Notes under the pieces: generated by a model
Seen by the model: the letters and a program-made list of their open reading frames with translations, nothing else
What the model was told of the DNA's origin: nothing
The model's database searches: none
Made by a program: the position numbers and the translations under genes
NCBI GenBank assembly: GCA_025352265.1
Contig: JANXTS010000027.1
Coordinates: forward strand, 18,193 to 82,192
DNA length: 64,000 bases
Direction of reading: 5' to 3'
Origin: Variovorax sp.
Lineage (GTDB): Bacteria; Pseudomonadota; Gammaproteobacteria; Burkholderiales; Burkholderiaceae_C
In this document: positions 1 to 9,912 of the stretch, one piece after another
Layout of the letters: every line of letters starts with the position of its first letter
How positions within the stretch are numbered: the stretch's first letter is position 1

Positions 1-495
1 GAGCCGGTGATGGAGGCGCTGGTGCAGCAAGTGCACGAGTCGTGTTCGGCCGCGGTTCTCGACGCCACCGATATCGTCTACGTGATGCGGGTTGCCACGC
101 AAAAGATCATGAGCATCAGCCTCGGTGTCGGCTCGCGGCTGCCGGCCTGGTGCACTTCGATGGGCCGACTGCTGCTGTCGGATCTGGACGATGCCGAGGT
201 GCGCGCGCGGCTCGAAGCCGCACCGCCCGAAGCGCTGACAAAGCACACCGTGACCGACATCGATGCCCTGCTCGCCAAGGTCGTTCAGGCGCGCCGGCAG
301 CGCTGGTGCCTGGTCAATCAGGAACTTGAAGAAGGCCTCATCTCGATTGCCGCGCCGATCGTGAATCGCTCCGGTCGCATGGTGGCCGCGCTCAACATCA
401 GCGGTCAAGCCAATCGCACCAGCGCCAAGGTGATGCAGGAGACGATGTTGCCGGCGCTGCTCGATTCGGCGCAGCAGATTTCGCGTTTGCTTTAA
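1..495 (+). CDS. IclR-family transcriptional regulator, C-terminal effector domain (5' truncated by window edge)
   Basis: Frame open to base 1 (E-P-V-M-E-A..); IclR effector-domain features (AWCTSMGRLLLSDLD..., ...LISIAAPIVNRSGRMVAALNISG). Confidence 0.8.
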   Translation, partial: EPVMEALVQQVHESCSAAVLDATDIVYVMRVATQKIMSISLGVGSRLPAWCTSMGRLLLSDLDDAEVRARLEAAPPEALTKHTVTDIDALLAKVVQARRQRWCLVNQELEEGLISIAAPIVNRSGRMVAALNISGQANRTSAKVMQETMLPALLDSAQQISRLL

Positions 496-522
496 ATGCT
501 CTGAAGAGGGCGAGGCACTCGA

Positions 523-1593
523 TCAGCCCAGGCCGAGCAGCCGCCGGTTCATCGCAGCGCCTGCGCCATCGTCCCCGTTTGATTCGCCCGCTGCGAAGTC
601 GTCGAACGCGCGATCAGCCACGCGGATGATGTGGTCGGCAATGAACTTCGCGCCTTCACGTGCGCCGTCTTCCGGGTGCTTGATGCAGCACTCCCACTCC
701 AGCACCGCCCAACCCGGAAAGTCGTACTGAGCCATCTTCGAGAAGATCGCCTTGAAGTCGACCTGCCCGTCACCGAGCGAACGAAAGCGCCCCGCCCGGT
801 TGATCCAACTCTGAAAGCCGCCGTATACGCCCTGCTTGCCCGTCGGGTTGAACTCGGCATCTTTCACATGAAAGATCTTGATGCGCTCGTGGTAGTGGTC
901 GATGTAGGCCAGGTAGTCGAGCTGCTGCAGCACGAAGTGGCTCGGGTCGTACAAGAGACAAGCGCGCGGATGGTTGCCGACGCGCTCAAGAAACATCTCG
1001 TAGGTCACGCCGTCGTGCAGGTCTTCACCCGGATGAATCTCGTAGCAGACGTCGACACCCGCATCGTCGAAACCGTCGAGGATGGGCTTCCAGCGCCGTG
1101 CGAGTTCATCGAACGCGGTCTCGATGAGTCCCGGCGGGCGCGGTGGCCATGAGTACAGATACGGCCAGGCGAGCGCGCCGGAAAAGGTCGCATGCGCGGT
1201 CAAGCCGAGGTTCTTCGAGGCTTGCGCCGCGTACATGAGTTGCTGCACCGCCCATTGCTGACGTGCGACCGGATTACCGCGCACCTCAGGCGCCGCGAAC
1301 GCATCGAAAGGCTCGTCGTACGCAGGATGCACCGCGACCAACTGGCCTTGCAGGTGCGTCGACAACTCCGTGATCTCGACGCCGTGGCGCGCCAGCTTCC
1401 CTTTGAGTTCATCGCAATAGGTTTTGCTGGCGGCAGCGGTCTTGAGGTCAATCAGGCGCGGGTCGCACGGAATCTGCACGCCCTTGTAGCCGAGCCCGGA
1501 CGCCCAGGCGCCGAGTGATTCGAGCGTGTCGAACGGAGTTGTGTCGCCAAGAAACTGCGCCAGAAAAATGGCGGGGCCTTTGATGGTTTTCAT
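523..1593 (-). CDS. Sugar phosphate isomerase/epimerase (xylose isomerase-like TIM barrel)
   Basis: MKTIKGPAIFLAQFLGDTTPFDTLESLGAWASGLGYKGVQIP..., CYEIHPGEDLHDG, LYDPSHF, HVKDAEF; start chosen at 1593 (in-frame ATG also at 1626). Confidence 0.85.
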   Translation of the reverse strand: MKTIKGPAIFLAQFLGDTTPFDTLESLGAWASGLGYKGVQIPCDPRLIDLKTAAASKTYCDELKGKLARHGVEITELSTHLQGQLVAVHPAYDEPFDAFAAPEVRGNPVARQQWAVQQLMYAAQASKNLGLTAHATFSGALAWPYLYSWPPRPPGLIETAFDELARRWKPILDGFDDAGVDVCYEIHPGEDLHDGVTYEMFLERVGNHPRACLLYDPSHFVLQQLDYLAYIDHYHERIKIFHVKDAEFNPTGKQGVYGGFQSWINRAGRFRSLGDGQVDFKAIFSKMAQYDFPGWAVLEWECCIKHPEDGAREGAKFIADHIIRVADRAFDDFAAGESNGDDGAGAAMNRRLLGLG

Positions 1594-1673
1594 CGTGCTT
1601 GTCTCATTGTTCTTGTCTCGTTGCAAAACTGCAGCCGGATTGCGGGATGGTAGGCAATGCTAGCCTCTACGTC

Positions 1674-2108
1674 ATGTTCAATCCCTCTCAAGAAGAAGTT
1701 CGCCGCTTCTTTTGCGACGTCTATGCCAAGCACCGCAATGGCTTGCCGATGGAGCCCCTCGAAACCATTGCCGCCGGCTGGATCGACGCGCACCCGGAAT
1801 ACAGCGACGAGCTGAGCGATGCCGACGCCGCCGTCGCGCGCATCTACGACGGTGCGAACGGGCGCGAAAACCCGTTCCTGCATTTGTCGATGCATCTGTC
1901 GATCAGCGAACAATGCTCGATAGACCAGCCGCGCGGCATCCGACAGGCAGTCGAGTTGCTGACGGCACGGCGCGACTCGTTGCTCGACGCCCACCACGAA
2001 ACGATGGAGTGTCTCGGACAGATGATGTGGGAGAGCCAACGGGCCGGCAAGCCTCCCGATGGCGACGCCTACATCGCCTGCGTGCAACGTCGCGCAACGC
2101 GCGATTGA
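1674..2108 (+). CDS. DUF1841 family protein
   Basis: MFNPSQEEVRRFFCDVYAKH...NPFLHLSMHLSISEQ...DQPRGIR; internal ATG of ORF 1599-2108. Confidence 0.8.
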   Translation: MFNPSQEEVRRFFCDVYAKHRNGLPMEPLETIAAGWIDAHPEYSDELSDADAAVARIYDGANGRENPFLHLSMHLSISEQCSIDQPRGIRQAVELLTARRDSLLDAHHETMECLGQMMWESQRAGKPPDGDAYIACVQRRATRD

Positions 2109-2114
2109 GCCGAC

Positions 2115-3512
2115 TTACAGCGCAGGGTGCCGCTGGTGCCAGTCGGTGGCCTGCTGGAAAGCCCAGCCGGCACGCACGAGCAATTCTTCCTCGAAGTGAC
2201 GCGAGACGAACTGGAACGCGACCGGTGTGCCGGCGTCCGTGAAACCACCGGGCAGCGTGATGGTCGGGCTGCCGCTGGTGTCGAGCGGGCAGGTGTAGCG
2301 CAGCATCGCGGACATCATTTCAGCGTCGGTGCCGAAGGTCAGCATGCGTTCGAGCGTGGGAGACGCTACGCCTTGCGACGGCATTAGCAGCAGGTCGATG
2401 CCCTCGAACATCGCGCGCACTTTCCCGGTGAACGCCAGGCGGTTGAGCACGATCTTCTGATAGTCCATGCCGGTCTGCGCATGGCCCAGGTCGAGCAGGC
2501 CGGCAAGTGCCGGACCGTACATCTCCTTGCGTGCCGGGTAAGTCGACTCGTGCACCACTGCAGCTTCGATGCCGCAGAGCGGGAACCAGTCGACGATGAC
2601 CTGTGCCGGGTCGGGGAAAGTCACTTCGCGCACGTCCGCTCCAAGTTCGCGCACGGCGGCCAGCGCGCCGACCATCACCTTGAGGGTGGCGGCGTCGACG
2701 CCTTCTTCGTTCCAGCGCGAGTCGATGCCAACGCGCAGGCCGCGCAGCCCCCGCTTCATGCCGGCGAGGTAGTTCGGCACGGCTGCAAGGCTCGCGGTCG
2801 GGTCCTTGGCGTCGGCACCGGCGATGGCACCGAGCATGGCGCCCGCATCCGCCGCGCTGCGCGTCATCGGACCGATGTGGTCGAGGGTGGCGGCGAGTTC
2901 GAACGCGCCGTAGCGACTGACGCGGCCCCATGTCGGCTTGAGGCCGGTGAGCCCGTTGGCAGACGAGGGAAAGCGGATCGATCCTCCGGTGTCGGTGCCG
3001 AGCGAGCCATAGCAAAGCCCGGCCGCCGTGGCCACGCCAGAACCGCTCGACGAAGCGCCCGACCAATGCGCTGCGTTCCATGGATTGACCGGCGGCGTGA
3101 CGGTCGGGTGATGGTCTGCGTAAGCGCTCTCGGTAAGCTGCAGCTTGCCAAGGATGACGGCGCCGGCTTCACGCAGCTTGCGCACCGCCGTGCCGTCTTC
3201 GCCGGGCACGAAGTCCTTGTAGAGCGTCATGCCCGCGGCGGTGGCCACGCCCTTGGTCCAGCATAGGTCCTTGACCGCCACCGGCACGCCGTGCAGCGGC
3301 CCGCGGATCTCGCCTTTGGCGATCTCGGCCTCGGCCTTGCGCGCGTCGGCCAGTGCCTGCTCGGCCATCACGATCACGTAGCTCTTAAGCGCACCGTCGA
3401 CTTTTCCGATGCGGTCGAGCTGCGCCTGCGTGACCTCGACCGGCGAGATTTCCTTCTTTTGAATACGTTGGCCGATGTCGACCAGTTCGAGGTAATGCAA
3501 ATCGTTTGTCAT
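2115..3512 (-). CDS. Amidase signature-family enzyme
   Basis: VAVKDLCWTKG, GASSSGSGVATAAGLCYGSLGTDTGGSIRFPSS (Ser-cis-Ser-Lys amidase signature). Confidence 0.92.
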   Translation of the reverse strand: MTNDLHYLELVDIGQRIQKKEISPVEVTQAQLDRIGKVDGALKSYVIVMAEQALADARKAEAEIAKGEIRGPLHGVPVAVKDLCWTKGVATAAGMTLYKDFVPGEDGTAVRKLREAGAVILGKLQLTESAYADHHPTVTPPVNPWNAAHWSGASSSGSGVATAAGLCYGSLGTDTGGSIRFPSSANGLTGLKPTWGRVSRYGAFELAATLDHIGPMTRSAADAGAMLGAIAGADAKDPTASLAAVPNYLAGMKRGLRGLRVGIDSRWNEEGVDAATLKVMVGALAAVRELGADVREVTFPDPAQVIVDWFPLCGIEAAVVHESTYPARKEMYGPALAGLLDLGHAQTGMDYQKIVLNRLAFTGKVRAMFEGIDLLLMPSQGVASPTLERMLTFGTDAEMMSAMLRYTCPLDTSGSPTITLPGGFTDAGTPVAFQFVSRHFEEELLVRAGWAFQQATDWHQRHPAL

Positions 3513-4213
3513 CCGTGAACTCCTGTGTATTGACTCATGATTTCGAAATCGCCCAAGTGCTCGCGCGGGATCTCCTCGCCGATCTGACCGCGCTTGATAA
3601 CGAGTACGCGCTGCGATACCGCGGCGATGAATTCGAGGTTTTGCTCGACCAGCACGATCGTCAGCTTCATGCGGTCGCGCAGCGACGCCAACGTCTCCGC
3701 GATCTCTTCGATGATCGAAGGCTGGATGCCCTCAGTCGGCTCGTCGAGCAGCAACAGCGTCGGCTTCCCGGCCAGCGCGCGCGCCAGGGCCAGCAATTGC
3801 TGCTCACCGCCAGAGAGCGATCCACCAGGTCGGTCGAGCAGTGGCTTGAGCCGCGGGAAGTCCTGCAACAGCGCCTCGATCGTGTCGAGCGAGCGCTCGC
3901 CGGTCTTGACCAGACCCATGCGCAAGTTGTCCATCGCGCTCAGCGTCGGAAAAATCTCGCGTCCCTGCGGCACGTAGGCCATGCCGAGCTTGGCCCGCGC
4001 GTGCGGTGCGTAGCGCGTGATGTCGGCGTCGTTGAAGCGAACCGTGCCGGCCGTGGCGCGCAACGCGCCGATCAGCGTGCGCAGCATGGTCGTCTTGCCC
4101 ATGCCGTTGTGGCCGAGGATGCCGACCGATTCACCCGTCGCTATCCGCAGCGAGATGTCGTGCAGCACAGGGATGGCGCCGTAGCCGGCGTGAAGGCCAG
4201 AGACTTCCAGCAT
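3509..4213 (-). CDS. Branched-chain amino acid/urea-type ABC transporter ATP-binding protein (LivF/UrtE-like)
   Basis: Walker A GHNGMGKTT, signature LSGGEQQ, Walker B LLLLDEPTEG; 4-nt overlap with the amidase. Confidence 0.92.
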   Translation of the reverse strand: MLEVSGLHAGYGAIPVLHDISLRIATGESVGILGHNGMGKTTMLRTLIGALRATAGTVRFNDADITRYAPHARAKLGMAYVPQGREIFPTLSAMDNLRMGLVKTGERSLDTIEALLQDFPRLKPLLDRPGGSLSGGEQQLLALARALAGKPTLLLLDEPTEGIQPSIIEEIAETLASLRDRMKLTIVLVEQNLEFIAAVSQRVLVIKRGQIGEEIPREHLGDFEIMSQYTGVHG

Positions 4214-4225
4214 GCGTGGCTCCGG

Positions 4226-4942
4226 TCAGTGCGGCTTCTTGCCGAGGTAGATCTGCTGGATCAACGGGTCGCTCATGATGCGGTCCGGCGTGTCTTCCAT
4301 GATCACTGCGCCCTGATGCAACACGGTGACCTTGCGCGCGATCATGCGGATGAAGTTCATGTCGTGTTCCACCACCACCAGCGCATGCTGGCGGTTGATT
4401 TCCAGGATGAGCTCGGCGGTGCGCGCCACCTCGGCGTCGCTCATGCCGGCGGCGGGCTCGTCGAGCAGGATGAGCGGCGGATCGGCCGCGATCACTACGC
4501 CAATCTCGACCCACTGCCGCATGCCGTGCGCCAGCAGCCCGGCCTGCACGTTTCGGTAAGCTGCCATGCCAACGCGCTCCAGCGTTTCGCCAGTGATGCG
4601 ATTGGCATGCGCGGTGCTGTTGAGCCGGCGCGCCGACAGCCACACGTTCTCCCACACGCTGAGTCCGTTGAAGAGGCTCGGCACCTGCGTCTTGATGCCG
4701 ATGCCGAGACGGCCCGGCTCGTGCGGCTGCATATTGGAGATGTCCTTGCCCCGAAAAAGGATCTGCCCCGAAGTCGGTTTGACCTGCCCGGTCAGCAGCT
4801 TGAAGAAGGTGCTCTTACCGGCGCCGTTAGGGCCGATCACGCAGCGCAGCTCGTTCTCGGCCAGCGAGAAGTTGACGTCGCGCGTGGCATGCACACCGCC
4901 GAAGCGCACGTTGAGGCGGCGGGTTTCGATCAGCGGCGTCAT
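4226..4942 (-). CDS. ABC transporter ATP-binding protein (LivG/UrtD-like)
   Basis: MTPLIETRRLNVRFGGVHATRDVNFSL; GPNGAGKST; LILLDEPAAGM; start set at 4942 inside the 674-aa ORF. Confidence 0.9.
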   Translation of the reverse strand: MTPLIETRRLNVRFGGVHATRDVNFSLAENELRCVIGPNGAGKSTFFKLLTGQVKPTSGQILFRGKDISNMQPHEPGRLGIGIKTQVPSLFNGLSVWENVWLSARRLNSTAHANRITGETLERVGMAAYRNVQAGLLAHGMRQWVEIGVVIAADPPLILLDEPAAGMSDAEVARTAELILEINRQHALVVVEHDMNFIRMIARKVTVLHQGAVIMEDTPDRIMSDPLIQQIYLGKKPH

Positions 4943-6066
4943 GGCGTCTGCTCCGAAGGTATCAGCGCGCAGGGCGGCCCGACCGGGATGGCGGCGATCG
5001 CGGCAGTTGATGACGCGGGAGTTGATGCGAGGTAGGACGCAGGTTTGGGCGCGGGCGAAACCGCGGGCCGCCGCATGCGGCGCCATGCCGATTCGAGCAA
5101 CTGACCAATGCTCGGCACGATGCCCTTGGGCACCAGCAGCACGAACACCACCAGAATGCCGCCCAGCACCAGGTTCGAGTTGAAGACCTGCTGCGTGCCG
5201 ATCTGCGACGTGAGCCACTGGATCGCTACCGCCCCGACCACCGGGCCGACCAATGTGCCGAGCCCGCCGACGATGACCCAGATGATGATCTGCGCCGATT
5301 GCGCGAGCCCGAAGATCGTGGGGCTGGTGAACGCGCCCCAGTTGGCGAACAGGCAGCCGGCCAGCCCCGCGATGGCGCCACCGAGCATGAAGCTGAAGAG
5401 CTTGTATGCACGGGCGTCGTAACCCAGCAGCAGCACGCGCTGCTCGTTCTCCTTGGCCGCGACGATAACGCGCCCGATCTTGGAGGCGATCAGCACGCGC
5501 AGCAGGACGTAGACCATCAGCAGGCAGGTGAAGGTGACGTAGAACAGGTCTTTGGGCGTCAGCACTTCGTCTTGCTGCCCGGGCCAGTTGAGCGTCGGTA
5601 TCGCCGGAATGCCGTTGAAGCCGCCGAGCGGCGCGCTGCCGATGCGCCATTCCGGACCGGCCGTCGAGTTGATCAGGTTGAACAGGATGAGCGTGACCGT
5701 CAACGTGATCACGCCCATGTACACATCGGACAACCGGCCATAGAAAATCACGTAGCCGAGCAGCGTGGCAAACAGCGCCGGCACCACGATCGCGAGCAGA
5801 AATGGCACGGTGCTGTCGCCCATGTTCACCACCGCGATCGCGTAGGTGTACGAGCCCAACCCGAAGAACGCCGCCTGCCCGAAGCACAGGATGCCGCCAA
5901 AGCCCCAGATGAAGGCCAGGCTCACCGACAAGATCGCCATCACCGCATAGATGGTGACCTCGATCAGCGTGTAATCGTCCATGACGCCGGGCAGCCCGAG
6001 CATCAACGCGATGCCGATCGCGAGGCACAGTGCGGCACTCCCCCAGGAGTTGGCGAATCGATTCAC
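4939..6066 (-). CDS. ABC transporter permease (LivM/UrtC-like), GTG start
   Basis: VNRFANSWGSAALCLAIGIALMLGLPGVMDDYTLIEVTIYAVMAIL..., multiple TM segments; GTG at 6066 overlaps the upstream stop. Confidence 0.85.
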   Translation of the reverse strand: MNRFANSWGSAALCLAIGIALMLGLPGVMDDYTLIEVTIYAVMAILSVSLAFIWGFGGILCFGQAAFFGLGSYTYAIAVVNMGDSTVPFLLAIVVPALFATLLGYVIFYGRLSDVYMGVITLTVTLILFNLINSTAGPEWRIGSAPLGGFNGIPAIPTLNWPGQQDEVLTPKDLFYVTFTCLLMVYVLLRVLIASKIGRVIVAAKENEQRVLLLGYDARAYKLFSFMLGGAIAGLAGCLFANWGAFTSPTIFGLAQSAQIIIWVIVGGLGTLVGPVVGAVAIQWLTSQIGTQQVFNSNLVLGGILVVFVLLVPKGIVPSIGQLLESAWRRMRRPAVSPAPKPASYLASTPASSTAAIAAIPVGPPCALIPSEQTP

Positions 6067-6929
6067 AGAGAGCCTTTGAAGAAGCGGCCGGTGATGCCTT
6101 GCGGCAGCAGGCGCAGCATGATGATGGCCGCCAGCAGCAGCGCCACTTCTCCCAGCACCGGCGTGGTGACGAAGGTGGCAAGCTGGTTGATGGCGCCGAA
6201 CAGCGACGAGGCACCGAGCAGGCCGGCGAGGATCGCCGGTCCGCCGCCAATCACGGTAATGAAGGCCTTTGCGACGAAGGCGGCACCCATCGTCGGCACC
6301 ACGCCAGTGAGCGGCGCCAGCAATCCACCGGCCAGGCCGGAAAGCGCCGCACCGACCGCGAAGGTTACCGAATAGACGCGGCTCGGGCTGATGCCAAGTG
6401 CGTTGGCCATCTCGGGCTTTTGCATCGTGCCGCGTGCGATGAGGCCGAACTGCGTGCGCGTCAGCACGAAGCGGATGGCGAGCGAAAGCACGACGGCGAC
6501 CGCGATGATCACCAACGTGTAGCCACTCACCGAATAAGCACCGATCGAGAAGCTGCCGAGCGGCGCCGAGACGCCGGCAGTGGTGTTGCCCGCCACCGAA
6601 GTGACGATGCCCACCAGCAGCAGCGACAGCCCCCACGTGGCGAGCATGGTGTCCACCATGCGGCCGTAGAGGCGGCGAATCACCAACCGCTCCAGCACCA
6701 CACCGACGATACCGACCGCGATCGGGGCGACGACGAAGATCGCGACCCAGAGGTTGATGCCCACCTTGAGGGCGGCGATCACCGAATACGCACCGAGCAT
6801 CATGAACTCGCCATGCGCGAGGTTGATGACCTTCATCATCCCGAAGATGACCGCCAGTCCGGCCGAGATGATGACCAGACTCGCAACCGCGTAGAGCACC
6901 TGAATGAAGACGATGACTGCGAGATCCAT
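6063..6929 (-). CDS. ABC transporter permease (LivH/UrtB-like)
   Basis: LYAVASLVIISAGLAVIFGMMKVINLAHGEFMMLGAY. Confidence 0.92.
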   Translation of the reverse strand: MDLAVIVFIQVLYAVASLVIISAGLAVIFGMMKVINLAHGEFMMLGAYSVIAALKVGINLWVAIFVVAPIAVGIVGVVLERLVIRRLYGRMVDTMLATWGLSLLLVGIVTSVAGNTTAGVSAPLGSFSIGAYSVSGYTLVIIAVAVVLSLAIRFVLTRTQFGLIARGTMQKPEMANALGISPSRVYSVTFAVGAALSGLAGGLLAPLTGVVPTMGAAFVAKAFITVIGGGPAILAGLLGASSLFGAINQLATFVTTPVLGEVALLLAAIIMLRLLPQGITGRFFKGSL

Positions 6930-6967
6930 GTCGGCGCGCTTCTCCTTTTGCCTTGCCTGACCTTGGC

Positions 6968-8200
6968 CTATGCCTTGATCACGTATTGCTGGTTGTCCTT
7001 CGGGTTCTTCTTCAGATTGCAGACCGCACTGGTGTCGACCGGTGGCTGCTGCTCAAACGTCTCGACGATGTTGAGCTGCTTGTTGCGGACCTCGGCGATC
7101 CTCACATTGAGCACGCAGTGGTGCGTCTCGGGGTCGATCGACACCTTGCCGCTCGGGCCGTCGATGGTGATGCCGCTCTCCAGCGCCGTGATCATCTTCT
7201 CGCGGTCGATCGAACCCGCCTTCTTGACAGCCTCTGCCCACAGCTTGAAGCCCTGGTAGGTGCCCATCGCGAGTTCGGTGATGTTCGGATAGTCGGCACC
7301 GAAGCGCTTGTAGAAGCGCTCCTTGAAAGCCTTGTTCTCCGGCGTGTCGACGTTCTGGAAGTAGTTGTACGAGACCAGGAAGCCATCCGCCTCGGCGGGC
7401 GACAGAACGATATGCTCGTTGCCGCCAGCAAAGGTGGTCGATGCGAGCGGAATCTTCTTGGTGAGGCCGGCCGCTGCCCACTGGCGGTAGAAAGCGATGT
7501 GCGCGCCACCGACCAGCGCGGAGACGATCATGTCGGGCTTGGCCTGCTCGATCTTCGAGATGGTCGGACCGAAGTTGGTGACGTCGAGCGGGAAGAAGTC
7601 GATGGATGCGACCGAGCCGCCGTTCTCCTGTACGAACTTCTTGACCCACTGCGACGTGATCTGGCCGTAGTTGTAGTCGGCCGCAACCACGTAGACCTTC
7701 TTGCCCCACTTCTTCATGGCGTACGGAATGAGCTTGGCAACGGTCTGGCCCGGCGTCACGCCGGTGCAGAAAGTGTTGCGGTCGCACACGCCGCCTTCGT
7801 ATTGCGTGTTGTAGAAGTAAAGCGTCTTGTTTCGGGTGAGCACCGGACGAATCACTTCGCGCGACGCGGACGTAATGCCACCCATCACGACGGTCGACTT
7901 GTCTTTCAACGCCGACTGTTGCGCGAACTGCGCATAGAGCTGCATGTTCGATTGTGGGTCGTACGTGGCGAGCTTGATCTTCTTGCCCAGTAGGCCACCG
8001 GCGGCGTTTTGTTCTTCGACCGCGAGCGTCATGCAGTCGGCCATCGGCTTGCCATAGATGTCGAGCCCGCCCGACATATCGATGATGCTGCCGACCACGA
8101 TTTCGTCGGCAGCCATGGCGGCCATTGGGAACAGCGGCAAGGCGGAACCGGCGAGTGCGGCGGCGGAACCGTGGATAAAGGAACGACGATCCATGAACAA
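6968..8200 (-). CDS. Urea/amide-type ABC transporter substrate-binding protein (UrtA/AmiC-like)
   Basis: Tat-like signal MDRRSFIHGSAAALAGSALPL; Peripla_BP_6-like IIDMSGGLDIYGKPM..., LYFYNTQYEGGVCDRNTFCTG. Confidence 0.88.
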   Translation of the reverse strand: MFMDRRSFIHGSAAALAGSALPLFPMAAMAADEIVVGSIIDMSGGLDIYGKPMADCMTLAVEEQNAAGGLLGKKIKLATYDPQSNMQLYAQFAQQSALKDKSTVVMGGITSASREVIRPVLTRNKTLYFYNTQYEGGVCDRNTFCTGVTPGQTVAKLIPYAMKKWGKKVYVVAADYNYGQITSQWVKKFVQENGGSVASIDFFPLDVTNFGPTISKIEQAKPDMIVSALVGGAHIAFYRQWAAAGLTKKIPLASTTFAGGNEHIVLSPAEADGFLVSYNYFQNVDTPENKAFKERFYKRFGADYPNITELAMGTYQGFKLWAEAVKKAGSIDREKMITALESGITIDGPSGKVSIDPETHHCVLNVRIAEVRNKQLNIVETFEQQPPVDTSAVCNLKKNPKDNQQYVIKA

Positions 8201-8285
8201 ACTCCTCGAAGATTGACGGCAGTGCCGACGTGGTTTTATTGAAAGAAGAACTGCGGAACGAAAACTGGAAGGACTGGGGCTGAGT

Positions 8286-9803
8286 TCAGATGGCCTTCCA
8301 GTCGCCGGCCTGCTCGAATGCGAAGGCGGCGCGGTAGATCGTGGCTTCGTCGTAGAACTTGCCGACCAGCATCATCCCGACCGGCATGCCATCGACCAGG
8401 CCGCACGGCACGCTCATGGCCGGATGGCCGGTCACGTCGAACGGGCAGCAGTTGGGCAGCATCTCGAACGCACGGCCGATCACTTCCTCGACCGGTGCAC
8501 CAGCGGCGGGCAACGGCGTGGCGGTCATGGGCAGGGTGGGCATCAGCAGAAGGTCGAAGTTGGCGAGCGAGCTGTCGTAGGCGGCCGTCAACTGGCGCGA
8601 CAGGTTCTGCGACTTGGCGTAGAAGTGGCCGCGGTAGTGCTGGATGAAATACTCGCCCAGCACCATGGTGAGCTTGAGCGTTTCCGACAACTCGTCGGCC
8701 CGCTGTTTCCAGCCCGCGTGGAAGTCGACCATGCTGGTGACGTACAGGCCCTTCCAGTTGAAGCCATGCCCGTTGTCCTTCATCATCTGCTGGGTCGCGC
8801 CCTCGGCCGCGATCGGCAACCAGATCGCGGGACCGACCGCATGCATGGGCACCGACACTTCGCTCACGATGGCGCCAAGCCCGGCGAACACCTCGGCCGC
8901 CTTGCGCACCTTTTCGTTCACCAAGGGGTCGGACTGCGGCCAGCCGAAGCCCTCAGTGACGATGCCGATGCGCATGCCCTTGACGCCGCCTTTCATGAGT
9001 TCGGCGTAGGGCTTGGATTCCTGGCCCGCATGCTGACGCGGGTCGAGCCCATCGGGCCCCGCAAGCACTTCGAGCATCAGCGCGTTGTCGGTGACGTTGT
9101 TGGTCATCGGACCGGTGTGGTCGATGGTCAGCTCGATCGGCATCACGCCGGTGTAGGGCACAAGTCCGTGCGTGGCCTTCATGCCATAGATACCGCAGTA
9201 GGAAGCGGGCATGCGGATCGAGCCGCCCTGGTCGCCACCGATGGCGAGGTCGACTTCTCCAGCGGCGACCAGCGCTGCGCTGCCGGACGACGAGCCGCCC
9301 GCCGAATACCCCATGCGGTGCGGGTTGTGTACCGGCCCCGACGAACTGGTGTGCGAGCCGCCGGAAAAACAGAAGTACTCGCAGACCGACTTGCCCACCA
9401 CGGTGGCGCCGGCGTCGAGCAGTCGAGTGACGACGGTGGCGTCGACGTTTGGCACGTAGCCTTCGAGCGTGGAGGCGCCATTCATCATGGGCACGCCTGC
9501 CAGGCACACGTTGTCCTTGAGTACCACGGTCTTGCCGTCGAGCTTGCCGCCCGGCTTGCCCTTGATCGTGGTTTTGACGTACCAGGCACCGTACTTGTTT
9601 TCTTCGCCGAAGGGACGGTAGCCAGGCGTGCGCGCATAGGTCACGAGGGGCTGGTAGTCGGGCATCGCGTCGATCACATCGTAGGCATCGAAGTTGCCCT
9701 GCAGCAGCGCGTTATAGCTGGCCGCTTGCGATTCGGAGAGGTGGATGCCGAGACTCAGCGCAACGTCTTGCAACTGGTCGATGGTGGGGCGCTTGATGGC
9801 CAT
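8286..9803 (-). CDS. Amidase signature-family enzyme
   Basis: TVVLKDNVCLAGVPM, GYSAGGSSSGSAALVAAGEVDLAIGGDQGGSIRMPAS. Confidence 0.92.
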   Translation of the reverse strand: MAIKRPTIDQLQDVALSLGIHLSESQAASYNALLQGNFDAYDVIDAMPDYQPLVTYARTPGYRPFGEENKYGAWYVKTTIKGKPGGKLDGKTVVLKDNVCLAGVPMMNGASTLEGYVPNVDATVVTRLLDAGATVVGKSVCEYFCFSGGSHTSSSGPVHNPHRMGYSAGGSSSGSAALVAAGEVDLAIGGDQGGSIRMPASYCGIYGMKATHGLVPYTGVMPIELTIDHTGPMTNNVTDNALMLEVLAGPDGLDPRQHAGQESKPYAELMKGGVKGMRIGIVTEGFGWPQSDPLVNEKVRKAAEVFAGLGAIVSEVSVPMHAVGPAIWLPIAAEGATQQMMKDNGHGFNWKGLYVTSMVDFHAGWKQRADELSETLKLTMVLGEYFIQHYRGHFYAKSQNLSRQLTAAYDSSLANFDLLLMPTLPMTATPLPAAGAPVEEVIGRAFEMLPNCCPFDVTGHPAMSVPCGLVDGMPVGMMLVGKFYDEATIYRAAFAFEQAGDWKAI

Positions 9804-9875
9804 GGCTGAGTCCGTCTTTTGCGTTGAAGGTTAACCGAATTTTGTGAGTCGATAGTTCCTACGTCAAGCAATTTG

Positions 9876-9889
9876 TTTTCCTTGGAAAA
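9876..9889. promoter_or_regulatory. Palindromic candidate MarR operator upstream of the amidase/transporter operon (TTTTCCTTGGAAAA)
   Basis: Inverted repeat TTTTCC-TT-GGAAAA; the same 14-mer on the opposite strand occurs at 11126. Confidence 0.5.
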
Positions 9890-9912
9890 TAAAATACGTC
9901 GATCAGCCGCTT

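Noticed and set aside
3506-5035. 509-aa + strand ORF opposite the ABC ATPase genes
   Set aside because: Antisense shadow ORF in high-GC DNA; Arg/His-rich with no recognisable domain, while the - strand encodes clear ATPases.
4226-6250. 674-aa - strand ORF starting MAADRRSS
   Set aside because: Only the C-terminal 238 aa (from 4942) is the LivG-like ATPase; the upstream part is a wrong-frame read of livM.
6030-7259. 409-aa + strand ORF (also 5299-6375 and 8424-9809)
   Set aside because: Shadows of livH, the SBP and amidase genes; His/Arg/Asp-rich non-protein-like composition.
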